Positions 6,601-9,492 of a stretch of DNA of 9,492 nucleotides are shown here, piece by piece. The translations under genes and the position numbers were made by a program. The DNA lies in NCBI GenBank assembly GCA_018716005.1, contig DVKN01000125.1, forward strand, positions 1 through 9,492, read 5' to 3'. The notes under the pieces were generated by a model. The model worked only from the letters and a program-made list of their open reading frames with translations. It had not been told where the DNA came from and ran no database searches. Position 1 is the stretch's first letter, and every line of letters starts with the position of its first letter. The DNA is from Candidatus Scatomorpha stercoravium (GTDB taxonomy: Bacteria > Bacillota > Clostridia > Oscillospirales > Oscillospiraceae).

Positions 6601-8380
6601 GCCCGTGAGCAACAGCATGGTGGAGGTTTACACCATGCAGCGCTATTCGCAGCAGCGCACGCTCGACCGCCTTGGCCTCAACCACTTCGACGCATGGGCG
6701 GCGAACTTTGGCGAGACAGTCACAGCGATGGAGCTTGCCCCGGAAGGCACCGGCTACCGGGCAAGGACACGCTTTTCTAAATTCTTCAACCTCCCGGAGC
6801 TTATGAGCCTGTTCCGCGAGGTCGCAGACATAAAAACTACGGACGAGCTGAATTTGCCAAAGCCGGAGGTTGTGTACCACAACGAAGTTTCACAACCCAC
6901 GGAGATACAGAAAGGGCTTGTAAAGCAACTCTCAGAGCGCGCGACGAAAGTACACGCCCGGCAAGTCGATCCCAGCGTGGACAACATGCTCGCCATCACC
7001 AACGACGGGCGCAAGCTCGGCCTCGACCAGCGCGTCATCAACCCGCTGCTGCCCGACGAGCCGGGGACGAAGGTCAACCGCTGCGTGGACAACGTGTTCA
7101 AGACCTGGGAGGACACAAAGGCCGACCGGCTGACTCAGCTCATATTCTGCGACCTCTCGACGCCGGGCAAGGGCTTCAACGTCTACGACGACATCAAGAC
7201 GAAGCTCATTGCCCGCGGCGTGCCGGAGAACGAAATAGCTTTCATCCACGATGCCAACACCGACGAGAAGAAGAAAGCGCTGTTTGCAAAGGTGCGCTCG
7301 GGGCAGGTGCGCGTGCTCATGGGGAGCACGGCAAAGATGGGCGCAGGGACGAACGTGCAGGACAGGCTCATTGCCCTCCACGACCTCGACGCGCCCTGGC
7401 GCCCCGGCGACCTCGAGCAGCGCGAGGGCAGGATAGCGAGGCAGGGCAACATGAATGAGACCGTCCATGTGTACAGGTACGTTACCGAGAACACATTCGA
7501 CGCCTACTTATGGCAGACTTTGGAGAATAAGCAGAAGTTTATCTCTCAGATCATGACCTCGAAGTCGCCGGTGCGCTCATGCGAGGATGTGGACGAGACG
7601 ACGCTCTCGTTTGCGGAAATTAAGGCACTGTGCGCGGGCGACCCACGCATCAAAGAGAAAATGGACTTGGACGTGCAGGTTGCAAAATTGCGGCTACTCA
7701 AGTCCAGCTTCCAAAGCCAGCGTTACCGGCTTGAGGACAACCTCGCGAGGAGCTTCCCGCGGGAGATCGCCGAGGCGAAGGCGTGGATTGCCGAGTTGGA
7801 GAAGGACATACAGACGCGCGACGCGCATCCAGCGCCGGAGGACGGTTTTGCGGGCATCGAGCTGAACGGAGTAAACTACACCGAACGCGTTGCCGCAGGC
7901 GAGGCGCTTTTGAATTTCCTGTCCGAGGTGCAGGACATGAAGCCAGTACACGTTGGCAGCTTCCGGGGCTTCGACGTCGGCGTCGCGCTCGAACACTTCG
8001 GCAAGCACGTCCTCACGCTCAGCGGAGCGGCGGAGCATCATGTCGAGCTGGGCGCGGACGCCAGAGGCAACATCCAGCGCATTGAGAATGCGCTCGCGGG
8101 CCTGGACAGGCAGCTCGAAAAAGCCCGCGGGCGGCTCGAAGATTTGGAGCATCAAGTTGAAAATGCACGTGATGAACTCAAAATGCCCTTCCCGCAGGAG
8201 GCCGAGCTTGCAGAAAAATCTGCTCGGCTCATTGAGCTGAACGCAGAGTTGGACATGGAAAACAACACATTGCCTGAGCCAGTCAGCGAGGATGAACGCC
8301 CGTCGCTGCTCGCAAAACTTAAAGAACCCATACCACTTTATGAACCCAAAACGCAACAGCAACAGGAGGCTTGCCTTTGA
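3668..8380 (+). CDS. N6-adenine methylase/SNF2-type helicase, C-terminal half of the giant ICE protein (DarB-like architecture)
   Basis: 1,570 residues from ATG 3668, the first start after the amber codon; no Shine-Dalgarno sequence is visible, so reinitiation or readthrough would be needed. RYAGWGGIPDAFD (28-40) and LNAHYTSPTVI (69-79) lead into the methylase. Its SAM motif is EPAMGVGNFFG (98-108) and its catalytic motif is NVPFG (161-165), a variant of NPP(Y/F). The helicase has LRKHQRDAIARIL, Walker A HEVGAGKT (762-769), DEAH (925-928), ATGTPVSN (975-982), GSTAKMGAGTNVQDR and motif VI QREGRIARQGN (1251-1261). The last 250 residues are rich in heptad-like E/L/A/R stretches, probably coiled coil. 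All helicase motifs are intact and no nuclease motif is seen. Phage P1 DarB has a comparable methylase-helicase layout and protects DNA from restriction. A similar role here is inference. The stop overlaps the next start by 4 nt. Confidence 0.9.
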   Translation: MDAIHLLKQIEAEGRAAAPDEQETLSRYAGWGGIPDAFDENKSDWAKEYTELKAALTPEEYEAARGSTLNAHYTSPTVIRAIYDALGNMGFEGGRILEPAMGVGNFFGLLPESMASSELHGVELDSITGRIAQQLYPEAEITVAGFETTNRPGFYDLAVGNVPFGNYQVFDPEYNKLGFSIHNYFAAKMLDQVRPGGIAAFVTSRYTMDAKDESVRRYLAARGELLGAIRLPNNAFRANAGTDVVTDIIFLQRRELPLTELPEWVHVGETEDGFKVNQYFLDHPEMVLGTPTAESTQYAAQDYTVAPIEDADLAEQLREAIQNIRGEYVERDIEENSVSDIMPASPDVRNYSYALVGGDVFYREGGIMVRQDVSAAMTERIKGLMELRDCTRRLIELQTMDTSDGVIATEQQHLNALYDAFTAKHGLISSRENKRAFALDDSYYLLCSLEILDDDGNLKRKADMFTRRTIQPHRPVEHTDTAAEALTVSMNERARVDLPYMAKLCGGDEAAVAAELTGVIFRIPGEDKYVTADEYLSGNVRQKLREAESAAEADQSYSVNVDALRAAQPQELNASEIDVRLGATWIEPKYIKQFIDETFRPSFWASQNIKVHYSSITGEWRIDGKSATSTSDVNAYNTYGTQRMNAYKILENTLNLRDVRIYDRVEDADGTERRVLNSKETTLAQQKQQVIKDAFKDWLWKDADRRQTLVAKYNELFNSARPREYDGAHLTFPGMNPEITLRKHQRDAIARILYGGNTLLAHEVGAGKTYTMAAAAMEAKRLGLCCKPMFVVPNHLTEQWASEFLRLYPTANILVTTKKDFEKANRKKFCARIATGSYDAVIIGHSQFEKIPVSQERQEQLLQDQIDELAEGIRELKRANGERFSIKAMERTKKGLETKLKKLLDSPKDDVVTFEELGVDRLFVDEAHSFKNLFFQTKMQNVAGLSTAEAQKSSDMYMKCRYLDELTGSKGVVFATGTPVSNSMVEVYTMQRYSQQRTLDRLGLNHFDAWAANFGETVTAMELAPEGTGYRARTRFSKFFNLPELMSLFREVADIKTTDELNLPKPEVVYHNEVSQPTEIQKGLVKQLSERATKVHARQVDPSVDNMLAITNDGRKLGLDQRVINPLLPDEPGTKVNRCVDNVFKTWEDTKADRLTQLIFCDLSTPGKGFNVYDDIKTKLIARGVPENEIAFIHDANTDEKKKALFAKVRSGQVRVLMGSTAKMGAGTNVQDRLIALHDLDAPWRPGDLEQREGRIARQGNMNETVHVYRYVTENTFDAYLWQTLENKQKFISQIMTSKSPVRSCEDVDETTLSFAEIKALCAGDPRIKEKMDLDVQVAKLRLLKSSFQSQRYRLEDNLARSFPREIAEAKAWIAELEKDIQTRDAHPAPEDGFAGIELNGVNYTERVAAGEALLNFLSEVQDMKPVHVGSFRGFDVGVALEHFGKHVLTLSGAAEHHVELGADARGNIQRIENALAGLDRQLEKARGRLEDLEHQVENARDELKMPFPQEAELAEKSARLIELNAELDMENNTLPEPVSEDERPSLLAKLKEPIPLYEPKTQQQQEACL
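8364..8380 (+). promoter_or_regulatory. Shine-Dalgarno sequence and TTGA start/stop overlap
   Basis: AGGAGG (8364-8369) lies 7 nt before TTG 8377, whose last two bases and the next A form the TGA stop of the helicase gene (8378-8380). An alternative TTG at 8371 is only 1 nt from the Shine-Dalgarno sequence, so 8377 is preferred. The layout predicts translational coupling. Confidence 0.75.
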
Positions 8381-9078
8381 ATTCACTTGAACAGTTAGAG
8401 GCTAAAATGACTGACGAGTTTAACACATACCGAAGCTGGCTGCTCTCACAGCCGCCGGAGGAAATTTTGAATCATGCTTACGAATACAGCACGAAGCAGG
8501 ACATCATACTCAACGTCGCCGACGCCGGCCTTTCGCCGGCACAGCTTGAAACTATGCTTCGCTCGCCCTGCCCGCTGGAGGATGTTTTCAAGGACTACCA
8601 GCAGATGGATTCCCTTTCATACCCCGCATGGGACTTCAGAGATGTCATCTCGCAGCGCGCCGACGACGCCATGGAACAGCAGCGCGCCGTACCCATCTAC
8701 GACGGCACGGCGCGGGAGGCAAACGAGCGAGGTGAACTGGACAAGTTCAAGGCTTCGGCTGAGGCCGACGAGAATTGTAAAACTGCCATTGAGAACGCGA
8801 TTGCCCGCAATTACGACGGCTCGCGGCTCAACACAAAGGCCGCAATCGCCGAAGTCCGAGAGCAGTTCGGTGAGAAGCGCATGGCGCGCGTCACGGCCTC
8901 GCTCATAGCGAACAGGCCGCACGACGGGCGTATAAGCCCGGAGAATAGAGCGTGGGCAGATAAGAAGGCCATCAGCAAAGAAATTGGCTCTGGACACACG
9001 CATCCAGGCCTGCTGGACATCTTCGCCGCGCGTTTGCGGGAAGGCGAGCGCAAACGCGAGAGGGGCGCGGAACGTTGA
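8377..9078 (+). CDS. DUF3848-DUF3849 domain protein
   Basis: This is 233 residues from TTG 8377 (MNSLEQLEAKMTDEFN). The first ~95 residues resemble DUF3848: a helical stretch with 'SQPPEEILNHAYEYSTKQDI' and 'LSPAQLETMLRSPCPLEDVF' then an acidic end. The following ~95 residues resemble DUF3849: VPIYDGTAREANERGELDKF, ENCKTAIENAIARNYDGSRL and FGEKRMARVTASLI. Both are domains of unknown function found in Clostridia conjugative elements, often next to the giant helicase protein. No signal peptide or membrane segment is visible, so the protein is probably cytoplasmic. The tail (GERKRERGAER) is basic. The gene is coupled to its neighbours by TTGA overlaps at both ends, which points to a shared job with the helicase and MobC. 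The function is not known. Confidence 0.83.
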   Translation: MNSLEQLEAKMTDEFNTYRSWLLSQPPEEILNHAYEYSTKQDIILNVADAGLSPAQLETMLRSPCPLEDVFKDYQQMDSLSYPAWDFRDVISQRADDAMEQQRAVPIYDGTAREANERGELDKFKASAEADENCKTAIENAIARNYDGSRLNTKAAIAEVREQFGEKRMARVTASLIANRPHDGRISPENRAWADKKAISKEIGSGHTHPGLLDIFAARLREGERKRERGAER

Positions 9079-9416
9079 CGGAAAAACGCAAGCGCCGCGT
9101 GAAGCTCATGACGCGCGTGACCGAGGAGGAGTACACGCAGATCCAAGCGCGCATGGCGCTGGTCGGTACGGGAAATCTGAGCGCTTTCCTACGCAAGCTC
9201 GCGCTTGACGGGCGCATCGTTCTGCTGGACATGGCCGAGATAAAAACTCTGGTGAGCCTCCTGCGGCGCACCGGCGCGAACGTGAACCAGATTGCAAAGC
9301 GCGTTAACGCAACGAGCCGTGTGTACGAAAACGACCTCGCGGAGATTCAGAACAGGCTCGGCGAGGTCTGGCTCGCGCTGGATGAAGTGCTGCGCAAGCT
9401 GGCGGCTATACCTTAA
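9075..9416 (+). CDS. mobC: MobC-like plasmid mobilisation relaxosome protein
   Basis: This is 113 residues from TTG 9075 to TAA 9414-9416. The basic N-terminus (TEKRKRRVKLMTRVTEEEY) followed by two short helices fits a ribbon-helix-helix DNA-binding domain. The second half, with LLRRTGANVNQIAKRVNATS and a C-terminal amphipathic helix, matches the MobC family signature (a 'G.NiNQIa...N' motif). Such proteins bind near oriT and help the relaxase open the strand for transfer. The start overlaps the stop of the preceding gene as TTGA, with a purine-rich GAGAGGGG at 9058-9065 serving as a Shine-Dalgarno sequence about 9 nt upstream. The relaxase gene usually follows directly, but none begins in the 76 nt left in the window. 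The gene symbol reflects the family rather than a proven orthologue. Confidence 0.83.
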   Translation: MTEKRKRRVKLMTRVTEEEYTQIQARMALVGTGNLSAFLRKLALDGRIVLLDMAEIKTLVSLLRRTGANVNQIAKRVNATSRVYENDLAEIQNRLGEVWLALDEVLRKLAAIP

Positions 9417-9426
9417 TCATATATTT

Positions 9427-9492
9427 TCAAGCTCCAATTTTCTTAAAAGCATCATACTCCTGCTGGCTGATCCGCCTGAAAAACACGCCTCC
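9427..9492 (-). CDS. Possible C-terminal end of a convergent minus-strand gene
   Basis: On the minus strand the frame from the window edge runs 21 codons to TGA (complement of 9427-9429), encoding FFRRISQQEYDAFKKIG near its end. The peptide looks protein-like (mixed aromatic, basic and acidic residues with a helix-like tail) and its stop falls at the AT-rich gap after mobC, as expected for a convergent gene. It is too short to assign to a family, and a chance open frame of this length is common. Confidence 0.3.
   Translation of the reverse strand, partial: GGVFFRRISQQEYDAFKKIGA

Noticed and set aside
7694..8386. 230-codon minus-strand open frame opposite the coiled-coil tail
   Set aside because: It mirrors the charged coiled-coil coding sequence and has no known motif. 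The plus-strand gene and its coupled downstream start explain the region.
1..9492. tRNA or rRNA genes, CRISPR arrays, IS elements with terminal repeats, att sites
   Set aside because: I saw no cloverleaf or rRNA sequence, no regularly spaced repeats, no transposase and no terminal repeats. TnpV is a name only and does not show a transposase here.

Overview
The window is a GC-rich stretch of a conjugative or mobilisable element from a Clostridia-type Firmicute, most likely gut-associated. The evidence is its gene set: a TnpV protein, a very large ArdC-like/N6-methylase/SNF2-helicase protein, a DUF3848-DUF3849 protein and a MobC-like relaxosome protein. These typically occur together in Tn1549/CTn-like integrative elements of that group. 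The species cannot be named from this sequence.

Layout. Positions 1-162 hold the 3' end of a DUF2442-family gene, followed by a strong intrinsic terminator (181-212). A long plus-strand operon then fills almost the whole window. It begins with one very large reading frame (233-8380, about 2,715 codons) that is cut into two by a single in-frame TAG at 3587-3589. The first half (260-3589) carries an ArdC-like N-terminal domain, a low-complexity linker, a duplicated roughly 105-residue module and further accessory domains. The second half (3668-8380) carries an N6-adenine-type methylase domain, a complete SNF2-type helicase and a coiled-coil tail. The conserved start of the family (M-PDKLSGIA) reads T-PDKLSGIA here: the ATG is ACG, 7 nt after a good Shine-Dalgarno sequence. 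A complete tnpV gene (987-1334) with its own Shine-Dalgarno sequence lies wholly inside the first half in another frame, overprinting the linker.

Downstream, a DUF3848-DUF3849 protein (8377-9078) and a MobC-like protein (9075-9416) follow. Each is joined to the previous gene by a 4-nt TTGA overlap with a TTG start. After 9416 the sequence turns AT-rich, and a minus-strand frame may end there (9427-9492). No relaxase is present in the window.

How the genes may work together (inference): MobC would help load the relaxase at oriT. The giant methylase-helicase, which resembles phage P1 DarB in architecture and has no visible nuclease, would protect or process DNA entering a new host. The points most worth a second look are the amber-split giant gene, its lost ATG, and the nested tnpV.
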